Shown here piece by piece: positions 39,274-50,565 of a stretch of 64,000 nucleotides of DNA (the first letter of the stretch is position 1; each line of letters begins with the position of its first letter). The notes under the pieces were generated by a model. The model ran no database searches. It was not told the origin of the DNA and saw nothing but the letters and a program-made list of their open reading frames with translations. Origin of the DNA: Capitella teleta (taxonomy: Eukaryota > Annelida > Polychaeta > Capitellidae); contig KB296812.1 in NCBI GenBank assembly GCA_000328365.1, forward strand, positions 63,459 through 127,458, given 5' to 3'. The translations under genes and the position numbers were made by a program.

Positions 39274-42200
39274 CTATCTGTGTTCAATCGTAGGAGATGA
39301 TAAAGATGATGACGTGGCAGCCAATTTGAAAGACAGAAGAGGCACGGCACTCAGAGAGGAGGAGGTGGTTGAGGTGGAGGAGGAGGAGGAGGAGGGAGGC
39401 TGGATGTACGGGCTGCTCAGGCTGCGCATCGCCTCAAGGTCCTTAATTTGCTGACGCATAAAAAGAACTCTGCAAAGAGAAAACAATCGTTGAATGCTTA
39501 ATGCAGGTCATTTGTTAAACGACGGTGTTTATGAGGACTGATCAATGCGACCTTTGACCTTTGCAGAATTAGAAGGAGACACAAAGTGTGAGGTTCGTGG
39601 ACGCAGTTCTAAATGTGGGGCACAAGTGAGGCAGTGATCAGGCCAAGATGGATACGTTTACGGTTGAGGAGCGCAAGGAATGAGTAGCCAGCTGGCAGCG
39701 TGTTGAGCACAGACCTTTGTTCATGGAGGGTCGCCTCAATCTCGGTTATCCTAACCAGAGACCTCGCCTGCTTCAGTTCCCCAGACACCTGTGCACAGCC
39801 AATGCTTCCGATCGTGTGTGAGTCTTCAGCAAGTTTATTTGCCTTCAGAATAGAAAAGTTACAAAAGCGCAAATGAACAAGAGAAGCGACAGACCTGCAC
39901 CTCCAGGGGGTCAATCAGCCAACCAGACACATGCTCCATCAGTTTAGGATTGACATAGTTGGCCAACGAGGGAGTGAGGCCCACCTCCTGCTTGCGGTGC
40001 GCCATCAACTGGCTCACCCCACTCTGCACCACGGTTCCTCCCGCACAGCTGATGCTGGGAGCAGGGCTATGCAAAAACACGGGTAAGAGGTCACTGAGTG
40101 TGAATGAGAGGCGGCCATACCTTGAGTGAGCAGACTTCAGGCTGTGAGAGTCGGATCGAGGGCTGCCGTCCAGCCGCACTGAGCTGTCCTCCTGCAGACG
40201 TGCTTCCGATTGTGACTGAGCGTGGGGCTCGGGAGATTGCAGCGGAGTGCCGTCTGAGTCAGCAGGAGAACCTTCTACACAAAGTTATGCAACGCTGATT
40301 ATTTGAGAGGGGAGGGGCTTACCATGACCATCAGCACTGGTGGAATGAGGGAGGAGGGCGGACATGGAGGCGATGGTGTTGCAGGGAGGGTGAACAGCAG
40401 AGGAGGAGGTTGAGCAGGCAGTGGAGCAGGCAGGCTGCTTCTTCTGCTGCTGGATCTGAGTCTGCAGTTGTTGCAGCAGGAGTTGCAGCAACTGGCGTTG
40501 CTGCTGCTGCTGTTCAGCCAACAGAGCCTGCTGAATCTTCTGCAGAGTGTGGATTGCCTGCTGCGTGATCTGCTGATTCTCAATCTTCTGCAGTGCTTCA
40601 CGTGCCTCTGTCGTGGGCATATTGGGCAGTGACATGATGCTGCTCAACATAGCAGCACTGTTCTTCACTCCAAACGGCGCACGTGACGAGGGCGTTGACA
40701 CTGATGGGGAGGCAGTGGTTTGGGGGAGGGAGGAGGAGGAGGAGTTGAGGAGGAGCAGGGCGGCCGCAGCAGCAGACCCTCCTCCCCTGGGGCTGGGGGT
40801 GGTCGGCAGCATCCCTCGCTCCATCATAGACTCTTCCGTAGGCGTGCTGCCAGGCGAGATGTCCATATCATCTGCAGAAGCAGACAAAGCCGCAGGCTGC
40901 AACTCTGCAGAAGGGGAAAACACACAGGCGTCAGTCATTGAATAATTATGTGCTTTGTTTCACTTTCACTGGCAGCCAAAGATGAAAAAAAAAAAAAATA
41001 TTATTAATGTTTTTTTATTCTGTTAATTCAAAGATTATGACAATTAATTAAATTATCTAAATACCTTTTTGAAGGTCAGGTCTTGCACTTAAAAGTGAAC
41101 AATCAACACCCCCCTCAAGAATAAAATATAATATTTCTTAATTTTATCAATGAAACAAGCATAAAATCTTATTGCAAATGCACACAGCCCATGATTAACA
41201 ATGTTGTATGACTTGTATGGCGTGGGTCGCTGTATGAGTGGTTCCCTGCTCACAGGTGAACACATCACATCCAGAGCCAAAGAACAGAAGAGGCTCCTGA
41301 GTTTGAATGCTTTGATCACTCATTTGAATAACTAAATAACTTAACTCATTAAAGTATAAAAGTCTAAAAGTATAACTGGAATGACTGTGTAATTTGCGCC
41401 TTTTCACGATAGTTCGAAGGGGAACATATGACAAGCACCAGCATATCAAGTTTCACAAAATCTGGCTTCAATTCTGACCAATGAGCACTCAAGTATTTCT
41501 GAGTCAGCTACATGCATATAAACAATGCAACGGGCGGTAGGGCGCTTGATTTCGAAAATTTCCAAGTTTTTTAACATAACCATGACGAACAAACACCTCT
41601 AAATACCAGAACTTTTTTTATCGAGCACCGTTATTTAGTTAAAATTACTGTAATCAGTTATCAAAATCAGGCAATATAATGGCAATACATGTATTGTTAT
41701 CAAAATATTTGATCTTCATCAAAAAGCAGCGAAAAGGTAATGGCCCATCACAGGGAGTCTACTGTCTATTGTCAACTCTCAACTGCTGGAAATTTTCATA
41801 ATTCTGTGGAAATAAATTTCGGTGGAGCCAGGTAAACAGACGAATATCAGTGCCTTTCATAACCACTTTTCTGAGCTGCCAAGTTATCATTATCAAGAAA
41901 AGAAAAGTGTGAGCCACGCACATTGTCCCCCTGCATATTAGGAAATAATCAAGCCTCGTGGATGAATTTCAAAATAAATTTTGTTATGCAATATGGCTAC
42001 AGCAGAAACGCCTGCGCTGGTCTTTCATTGAACCAATTGAACCCATCAGAGAGGCAGGCCCTACTAAAATTCATTAAAGACCTCAATGTTTAGGGTCAAT
42101 CAGAGATGACATTATCAGATTATCTATTCTGAATAATCATGCAAATGATCCATATATTTCTAAGTACCGGGTAATGAGCATTCTCAATTTTTCATACCAC

Positions 42201-45200
42201 ACTGGGAACCCATTATAAATACTATTATAGCTGACAATGATTGTGATTTTTTAAGAAGACAGAATAACTGAATAACAGAATAGGCCCTTGATCAATTTGT
42301 ATACCGCAGAGCAAATATTATTCGCGACACTATTGTTGCACTCAAGACTCAGACCAGGTTGTGTTTTTCACTTAACTGATTCTCGATGACATAATCAGCA
42401 GGTTCCATGGTTGGTATGTCAGGTCAAAGAGCACTGCGATGTACGCTGAGTCAATACGAGTACCCAGTAATTGATTACCATCAGGAATTACTTGGCATTT
42501 CAGGGATTAATATGATACAAATTCGCCTTTACACGCAAATAACAGAAAATTAAATTACAGCAGGTAATAACACATAAACTAAAACAGTTCCTGGATACCT
42601 GGGTCTCAAATCCAGTGAAAAAAGTAGAGAAAAAGAGAGAATGATAGAACTCACTAGTTTATAAAATGAAGGTGCTAGTACTGGTATTGCTGTAATGGAG
42701 TGGGTATATTCGGCTCAATATCAACTGATAGCAGTTTCGGCTTCGAATATTTAGACAAATTTGATACTTGCAAAATCACTAGTATGTATACTAGGCCAGG
42801 CCGGCATGTCTTGAAAATTATTCTTCACGGATCTGATTTTCCCAAGGAATAATGGTTCGCATAAATTGGTTTTCCCACGAAAATTTAACGGTGAAGTTGG
42901 TAATTAAAATTACCAGTGTTCACAGAATCATGAGAATGCGCTACCTTAAAGAGGACCTCTGTTCATTTTTGAACCATTTAGATCGGTTCTGTGGGCTTTA
43001 TTGGGTGACGAGAAACCATTTTCAATGAGCAGAATAGCTTGAAACGAGATGAGTGCGAGATTTCTTTTATGAGAAATGCTGAAAGATCTGCTCACTCGAC
43101 GGCTCCCATTGTTAACAACAGGAGAAACACTTTTATGCCGTCAAGACGGTATGAAATCGAACGCGAGAAAAAAGCGAGATTTTAAACCTCTCAAATTCAA
43201 TGTATCTAGGAATTAGCCCACAGCAAGCGTATTGTCTAAATATATGTCAGTCAAAACGCGTATTTGTCTTTTGGAGTGAATCCTCTATTATCCGTTAATG
43301 GTTCAAAACAACTAGAGGTCCTCTTTAAGAAGGGACCCAGATCCATAGATATGGAAATGAGCTTCGTCCTATACAAGATGGGACATTCGCCTATCTCCCC
43401 ATTGTGAAAAAATGGACATAAGATGTCCCCTAGCGGAGCCACTTGCAGTTTCACACAAAATTTAAATTATACAATAAACGTCAGGGTTTATTGCATAATT
43501 TAAATTACAGGGTTGCCATGGCAACGGTTGGTGCATATAGGAAGTTGGGAACATTTTCATGAGAGATGTCGGATCTGGAAAACTAATAGGAAGAAGCTCA
43601 TCTCCATATCTATGCCCAGATCAGTCCTCCTCATTCGTCTGTCAAAGTTTATCCACGCCATCTCATTGCAGCCTATCTACAGACATAAACTGCATTTACT
43701 TCTCCCGTTCTCACAGTAAAACCTTGATCAGACCCAATTCATCTTTCATCTTTAGAAGAGATTGAAAGGGAAACGCCCTAAAATTGTCCAATTGATGCAA
43801 GGCAAGATTCAAAGCACAGATTGACGCTCGTCATCCAGGGGCAGCATAAATCTACTTCACCCTCATGTAGTATTGCACCTCCAAATAATAACCCTGACCT
43901 CAAAATGGCAAATTCAAAGCCACGGAGGTAGACCCATAAAGCACACGCCTCAGATGACTGACCGGGGTGAGGGGCAGCAGCGGCGCTATCACATGGCTTG
44001 GGGTTGACGTCCTGCGCAAACCGGGAGAGAGGCTCAGAGGAGGAGTGGGGAGGGGGCAGCACGTCCGTCCTAACGCCATTCGCGCCGGAGGAGGCAGCGG
44101 CCGATGTCACATGATGCGATAGATCCGCTCGCTTCAGGTCACCATTGTCAGCAGTCTTTGAGGTCAAAGGTCTTTGCTTAGCACACTTAGTATTGGACAT
44201 TGAGGAGGAGTCATTGGAGCTGTGCGACAGCGCTCGGCTCCACGATGCCACGGAATTAGTTTTGTTGCCGTGGCGATGGTCAGATCGGTCATTGGAATGT
44301 GAATGCCGTGCTGCTGAGTCAACTGCAAAGGGAGAGAGCAAGCATGCAATAATTACACTCAATTAACTCTTAATGAGCGCTTACGTTTGATCTGTCGTTC
44401 CTTGCCGGCTTCTTTCAGTCGGTGAGGTCTGAAAAACCATCAACCGATTAAACAGCTCTCAGTGCATAAAAAAACTCACAAATCCACCCAATCTTTGGGT
44501 TTCTCCCATTGTGATTGTTCGGTTTTGCAGTTGTAGTAATAGCGCTTTCCTGATGAGCTGCGATGTTCCGTCCAATCTCCGCAATGGTGAATGGCTGAAC
44601 GCTGCACCTCCACGCGATGCTCCCTCTCGCGCTGCTCACGCGAGTTCTTTGATCCGTTGCTGCCAACCGGTTTGGAGCGACGGTCTGTCGTAGGAGTCGA
44701 GGAGTGGTTGGCTTAGAGAGGAAAAAAAAATTGCAGGTTAGAACAAGCTCGGATCCAATTCTCCCTCATTGGTCTCAAAGACGATTTGCAGTTTTTTAAT
44801 GGACCATTTAGGCCACAAGCTGAATTAATAATTTAATAGTAGACTATTTTCAAATGCAATCGACATTTGTATTCAGCCCTGTACTCAGCGACTTAAGTGA
44901 CTGTTTGAAATCGGTCCCCAGAGTGGTCGTTATAATACAGGTTTTACTATAATTATGATCATGGAAGACTTCACTGCCTGATTTCATTCATCAAAATTAG
45001 CAATGCATTATGGGAAACCTGATCCTTTTGCAATGAATGACATTTCATTCCACTGATGGTGCACTGAGATGCCACATGATTGCAATACCTTTCTCCTTGT
45101 AGGACGCTTTGTTTGGATAGCGTGCTGATGCATCGTCCACGCGATGCCTGTTGTAGGACATAGCAGTGTCTCTTGGCTTCTCTGCAGGGTAATGCTCACT

Positions 45201-46980
45201 GTACTGAGATGAGGAGGAGGAGGAGGAGGTGGCTCCCGGCCTGCTGCTCTTGGGCGCCGCTTTCGCCTACAACCAAAACGAAATTCTCAAACAAACAAAT
45301 TGCGGAACATGAGAATTTAAATTCAAACAGTGAGCTGTGAGGATCGATTTTGAACTGAAATCAGAGGATATCTGAGTCGAATGCAGTCCTGTCCTTTTAT
45401 CAGTGAGGGCTGCCCCACCTTCAGTTAACATGGCCTGATCCCTAAACCAGTATAAATTTCTGAGAGAACTAAAATTTGGGTTTCTTGCAAGCAAAACCTG
45501 CCAGTCCTGCATAGTGATGGGCTTGTGATTGAAGATATAATTTATTCATTAAATATTTCAAGACAAGGGTGAGTAAATAGGAACTTCAACCCAGCAGAAA
45601 TTTCTAATCTAAAATAACATTTAAATCGACAGAGAAAACAAGGTTCTAAATTGGACAACTACAATGGCACTCATTTAGTTTGATTGACTATTTTCAAGAA
45701 ATTGCTTTTGTATGCAGTATCCAACAATTATACAGGCTAACAAATAACCATTCAGTTATTTGCTAGCACCTCAGTACCCACGCTCCAAACCTTCCATAAA
45801 AGTGTGTAATATATACCCACAATCCGTCAAGATAAAAATAAGAGATATACACTTGCATTCATAAAAAGAGGATTGGATTCCTCACACCCCTCTACCGTGA
45901 TGCAGGCGCCAGAACAGAACTCTGGCGCCCAGATCACCATAATCTTTCAGAATCTCTCATGGCAGATTACCATAGACAGTGGTACACAATACTTGGCCTT
46001 GTTATGCAGATGGGCAGCACCAAAGAGTCACTGAGAAATTATAATTAGTCACACCACTCTCTGAGCACCTATGGTTGTGAAAAATTTTGTATGGGTAGCG
46101 AGGAAGCATAAATGAAAAAGAGACTTTGAGCGTGATTGAGTACAGGAGTACTTTGCAACCTCTGCAATGTCTGTGTTTTTATGATGAATTAGTGATGAGT
46201 ACATCAAATTGTTAAATAGGCTGCATAAGTATACTTCAGCTGCCTATTTGATAATAATGAATTTTCCTTGTTTCCATGAAATTCCTTAGTGCGATGATGC
46301 AGGAATCTTTTGCAGCATTTCGAGTAGAGAAATTCGCGAGGCACAGCTGTCCCCAAATGGGTCTCGGGTCTTGATATCATCTGATGATATCAATTAAGGA
46401 CCAGAACATGTCAATGACAGCTGCTGCTTAACAATCCCCACCATAGTTAAGGTATTATATGAATTCTAGTGCCCTTGCTTGGATTCTGCTTGTGTTCAAA
46501 ACCATGTTTATCAAAAACATGCAAAGAAACAAGGAACTTCCGAATGACCACCATGTTCAAGCTGTTGAAGTGGGTTTGTGAATATTTAGTGATATTGTGG
46601 TTGATGCAGTATTTTAACCCAGTACAACAGATTAGGTAGAACCAAATTACTGATTCAGTATTTGGTAACGGCTTAGTCGGAGCCGTTTTCGTCCTGTCAA
46701 ACTTCGTCTCGTCGTTTTGACAGCTACCCACCTCTCCAGGATGGGCTTGTCCACGCTCGTAGTACCTGAAAAGATAGGAGAGATAATTAGTACGAATCAA
46801 ATAGCCTGATAGCGGCTTCGTGCAGAGGTGAAGCACAACTGAAGAATGGCCTATGCGGCAAAATAACGTATACTATCCGGAATACGAAAGGATTACAAAA
46901 AAAATGCCAGAATTCAAAACAAGATTGTAAAGCATTTACCCATCATTGAGTCTCGGATATTTCCTTGCATGCATTACCAT
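39274..46980 (-). CDS. WAC: WAC, WW domain-containing adaptor with coiled coil
   Basis: Eleven coding exons in transcript order: 46980-46940, 46765-46732, 45266-45089, 44711-44480, 44428-44385, 44322-43963, 40904-40323, 40271-40121, 40066-39895, 39842-39715 and 39469-39274. All splice phases agree and give 705 residues (human WAC has 647). Human WAC recruits RNF20/40 to RNA polymerase II for H2B ubiquitination and supports p53-target transcription. The start [14 protein letters not shown] matches human MVMYARKQQRLSDG. The WW domain spans about 130-162 ([18 protein letters not shown]131, W153, P156). A Ser/Arg-rich middle and a Gln-rich region in the 582-bp exon follow, then the C-terminal block [19 protein letters not shown] and a coiled coil (about 599-660, ending [12 protein letters not shown]). 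A Ser-rich tail after the coil is not in human WAC. The longest intron, 40905-43962, is 3.06 kb. Confidence 0.94.
40905..43962 (-). other. WAC long intron (3.06 kb)
   Basis: The donor is gtcagt and the acceptor ctgcag. AT-rich with no recognised exon. It holds a perfect X-box palindrome at 43512-43525. ORFs here are short and unlike known proteins. Confidence 0.7.
43512..43525. promoter_or_regulatory. Palindromic RFX X-box in the WAC intron
   Basis: Same exact 14-mer, GTTGCCATGGCAAC, as at 22833; about 440 bp inside the 5' end of the long WAC intron. Confidence 0.45.
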
Positions 46981-48035
46981 CAATGCTCGACTCAATGGGT
47001 GATTCAAACAATAAATCAAACGATGCAGATCGGTAGAATTCTACACAAATTGCATTATCTTAAACTGTTAACTTTGCCATTGGACGCCATGATGCATACG
47101 GGTACTTTGACATGGCGGAATCACCCGAGTTGAGTGTTGACGATATTTTTTTTCAAATCATCGATACTAAAGTTGTTTAGACTACACCAAACAAGTTCAA
47201 TTCATAATATAATGAGAAAACAAAATTTGATATGGAAAAAATCCATATTCATACGACTCTTTATGAGTTCGGCCAAATTCGGTCTAGACTTGTGACGTCA
47301 TTTATTAGACCATGTCACCAAAGGTCAACAGATTGACCTAGATATTGGCCCAATTTGCTGTTCAGTTTCAGTTCTGCTTTTGTTTTCTGGCGATTGTCGA
47401 GAGCAAAATGTCATAGTTTTACTCACTTTTCAAGCTTTTTTGAGGACATATTTTATTCCGAGTTGGCGAGGAGATACTGCAAGACGACCAGTAATATGAA
47501 TAACCCAGTTCTATTTCTGAAATCAAGAATACTGAATAGGGAATACACTGCTCACACTGTCGTCAGTTTGTCCATGTGAATAGAATCATTAGAATGGAAT
47601 GCGAATTACCACTGCTTACTCGGTTACTGATAATATAAATAGGCCTACCATCACCAGCTATTTACCATCTAAACCAGCCAATAGGAGACAATTAACATCA
47701 ATTACAATGCTGCCTCTCCTCACTAAATCGATAGAGACTAATAGAAGCCTTGTTGCCAAATGATGGCAAATGTTAAAATATTTTGAGTATTTCAATGGAC
47801 AGGCGTGAGCAATTCTGTTAATTTAAGCACTCTTGCGTGCCACTGTCAAGGATTGCAAAACCCTAAATGGCATGATAATTCATGAACTACTGCTTGGAAT
47901 TATTAATTATTATTTTTTCTTTCTTTTTTGAAATCTCAAAACATGTAAATAATATGCCTCAAGAGAATCAAAATCCTGGGGTATTGCATTTGTTGATCGT
48001 TCTTTTATGTGACAGAATGATCTGCGATCGAAGTA
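46981..48035. promoter_or_regulatory. Shared intergenic region between divergent WAC and PRIM2
   Basis: WAC (-) and PRIM2 (+) start codons are 1055 bp apart, so this stretch probably contains both promoters and 5' UTRs. No clear TATA box or CpG-rich block was seen. A YY1-like ATGGCGG occurs at 47112. An acceptor-like gtgacag ends at about 48015, just before the PRIM2 ATG. The promoter role is inferred from gene arrangement only. Confidence 0.5.
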
Positions 48036-49552
48036 ATGACCTTCTACATTCATCCTCCAAGCGGTGACCTTCACCTCCATGACCTTTCCGCATGGTGCCT
48101 TCAGCGAATGACCTTCCTCATGGATGTTTATCGTTGTCGTGGCAGCACGATGCAAATGCGGGACCTGGTTGACAATCTGACCACAGAATGCGAATGCTTA
48201 ATTGAGGGATCTAAGAAAGACGCCACGTCTCACTTCACCCTTCGTTTAATGTGCTGTGATGATCCCGAACTGCGAGATGTCTTCATCCAATCAGAAATTT
48301 CCTTCTTCAAATTCAGATTCAGTTGTTTCTTACGGAGTGAAATCCAAAGTTCACTGAAACCCCTGAAGAAATATCACGCTGAATTGCGTCTGTCGAAAAA
48401 TCTCTCCGAGCAAGAGAGAGAAATTTTGACTTTATTGGATGCGATTACAGCTCAGAATGATTGGCGCTCGCTGGTGAAGGCGTACACGCAATCCAATTCC
48501 GGTTTCATCCGGGTGCCTTTCCGGTTTGTGTGCAACATGGTTGCTAAGAGGAGCGTTGTATTGCAGAAGGGTACAGCGTTGGTGCCTTGTTGCAAGTTGA
48601 GTGAGGTGATGGCCGTGGTTTTCTCACTTCTACTCACCGAAGGAATGCGGGTTGCTCGCTGTTCTCGGGTTGAAGCTGATTCACGAATGCGGAGACTCTA
48701 TCACACTGTCAGAGTAAGTATGATATTTATGTCATCTGTTAAAATCAGTGATTTTATTCTTCAGAGGAAATTCCTGCCGGTCAATAACAATGAGAACAGT
48801 GTTCATAACAGCATCAGGTACGCTGACCTTTTTGCGCTCAACACCTAATCTAGAATTCTTTTTCAGCTGTGATGACATTTCTAGTCTTAGTGAATTCTTC
48901 CCGTTGTGCATGTCAATGAAACTTCAGACTTTGCAAGTTGATCATCGGCTCAGACATCATTCGCGCGTACGTCGCTTTGGAGTTTCCTTTTAGCGCCCAA
49001 AGTGCCTCAATTTCCTGATAATTTATTCACAGATTCAGTTGACTCTCTTTCTCAAAGAACTCGGTCTCCCGCTGAATGAAGCGTTGCATTTCTGGCGACA
49101 AGAGTATTCTCAGCCCGGCCCTCGGCATTCATGGAAAGATGAAGAACGAAGGTATACGTACAACATACGACATTTGTACGGCCTCGAAGGGTCTAGGAGG
49201 AACTACCGCAGCCATTGTTGTGAATCTTTACAGGTTGGGGTGCTCTTAGTTTCATGAATTGTTCATTTTAGAGTAATTTTGATAGGAGGCGAGTAACTGT
49301 GGTGGCTGTCCCTTCACATCTTCCGACTGCGATCTATCAGGCTTGCCGTCTGAATACGCGGAAGCAATATCTAACCTCATTTCGGAAGCAGAATATACAT
49401 CTGCGTGTGGGATTTATTTCTTTCACAGATTGAAACAAATTTCACCATCAAGTGAAGAAGAGGTTTTACTGCATAGCAAAGACACTATTACAAAACCGAT
49501 TGATTATTTTAAATATTTTGCTTCATCTGTTAAAAATAAAAATATTTTGTGA
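48036..49552 (+). CDS. PRIM2: DNA primase large subunit
   Basis: Exons: 48036-48713, 48765-48817, 48867-48966, 49033-49233 and 49286-49552, with tiny introns and consistent phases; 432 residues. PRIM2 pairs with PRIM1 in DNA polymerase alpha-primase, where its C-terminal 4Fe-4S domain supports RNA primer initiation at replication origins and Okazaki fragments. The N-terminal domain starts FYIHPPSGDL, matching human FYLQPPSENI. The four cluster ligands are present: C258 (in FFPLCMSMKL, human C287), C340 (HCCESLQ, human C367), C352 (GGCPF, human C384) and C385 (YTSACGIYF, human C424). The motif YNIRHLYGLEGSRRNY is also conserved. The protein lacks about 27 residues found before FYL in human and the C-terminal tail. 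An in-frame stop lies six codons before the chosen ATG, so any missing N-terminus would need an upstream exon I did not find. Confidence 0.93.
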
Positions 49553-50565
49553 CGTATATATCCACCTCTTGAGGGTCTCGAACAAAAACAGATGAGAACA
49601 CTTTGGCAAAACAACTCAAACAATGATAGGTGTATTCATTCAACAAGGTAACAAATGAGTAAATTTTCAGGGACATAATGACCGACCGCCAAATTGCACA
49701 AATAACAAAATAACAAAGATGGTATGTTTAGTACCAGTGATCAGAAGTATGGGACAATAACAAATAATTGTACGCACCGAAAATACTTCCTCATTCTTAG
49801 TATCATTAATCAAAGACATTTTAGATATGGCAGAAATAATACAATTTCACGCGTAGTTTCTATTCAATGAAGGACCAGTTTTGGTAATATATTTCCACTC
49901 AAGGTGATTACTGCAGTATAAGTGCGTTATGACTTTTGAAGGAGGGATTTGGCAGTAAGATTGATTAAATCATAACGCCCTTTAAGCGTTATGATAAGCG
50001 ACATAGCAATCGAATCCACAACCTTGTTTCAATAGAGGGAACACTATCAGATGTACATGCGCTCATTTTAATTAATATTTGATCGATTTCCAAAGTAAGT
50101 ACTGATAATAATAGTATAGCAGGTCATTTAACACGTCTACCTTTTATACAGTGTAAGATATTGATGCATCATATTATGAAAGTTTTAATGAGTCAACAAT
50201 TTTTAAAAAAAAACATTGTACTTTAGTTTTTGGTCAGAGGCAAAATACCACATGTATATAGATTATCTTTACTGGCATGGTAACCGTCTTAATTTGCAAA
50301 TAATGAATGGAAATGTCAGGAGTTCACTACAGTACACCCTAAGTACATGATATGTAAGATGATAAATCTCTTATCGGAATATTACAAAAATGATCAATTA
50401 TGAAGAAGGAACTGAGCACGTGTTTGGAAGTTAATCAATGGTCCCATAATTGGAATGGTAAAACAATAATGATATCTGAAGAGAATAGATTAAAAATATT
50501 TTGCGATCAAATAGTGAAACGGACGGGAGAACACGTTTGCAGGAAAACAATGAAATTGCACAGAA
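49553..50565. other. Intergenic between convergent PRIM2 and TAMALIN
   Basis: AT-rich 3'-flanking DNA of two genes that end toward each other. It holds a short hairpin repeat at 49969-49995. No ORF of interest and no clear AATAAA on either strand was seen. Confidence 0.6.
49969..49995. repeat. 10-bp perfect inverted repeat, same family
   Basis: atcataacgc and gcgttatgat flank the loop cctttaa. The sequence is nearly the same as that at 2220, where the right arm has decayed. Confidence 0.85.

Noticed and set aside
47112-47180. Short plus-strand ORF beginning MAESPELSVDD between WAC and PRIM2
   Set aside because: Tempting as a PRIM2 first exon, but it does not resemble PRIM2 N-termini, lacks a good donor and cannot be joined in frame to the PRIM2 exon.
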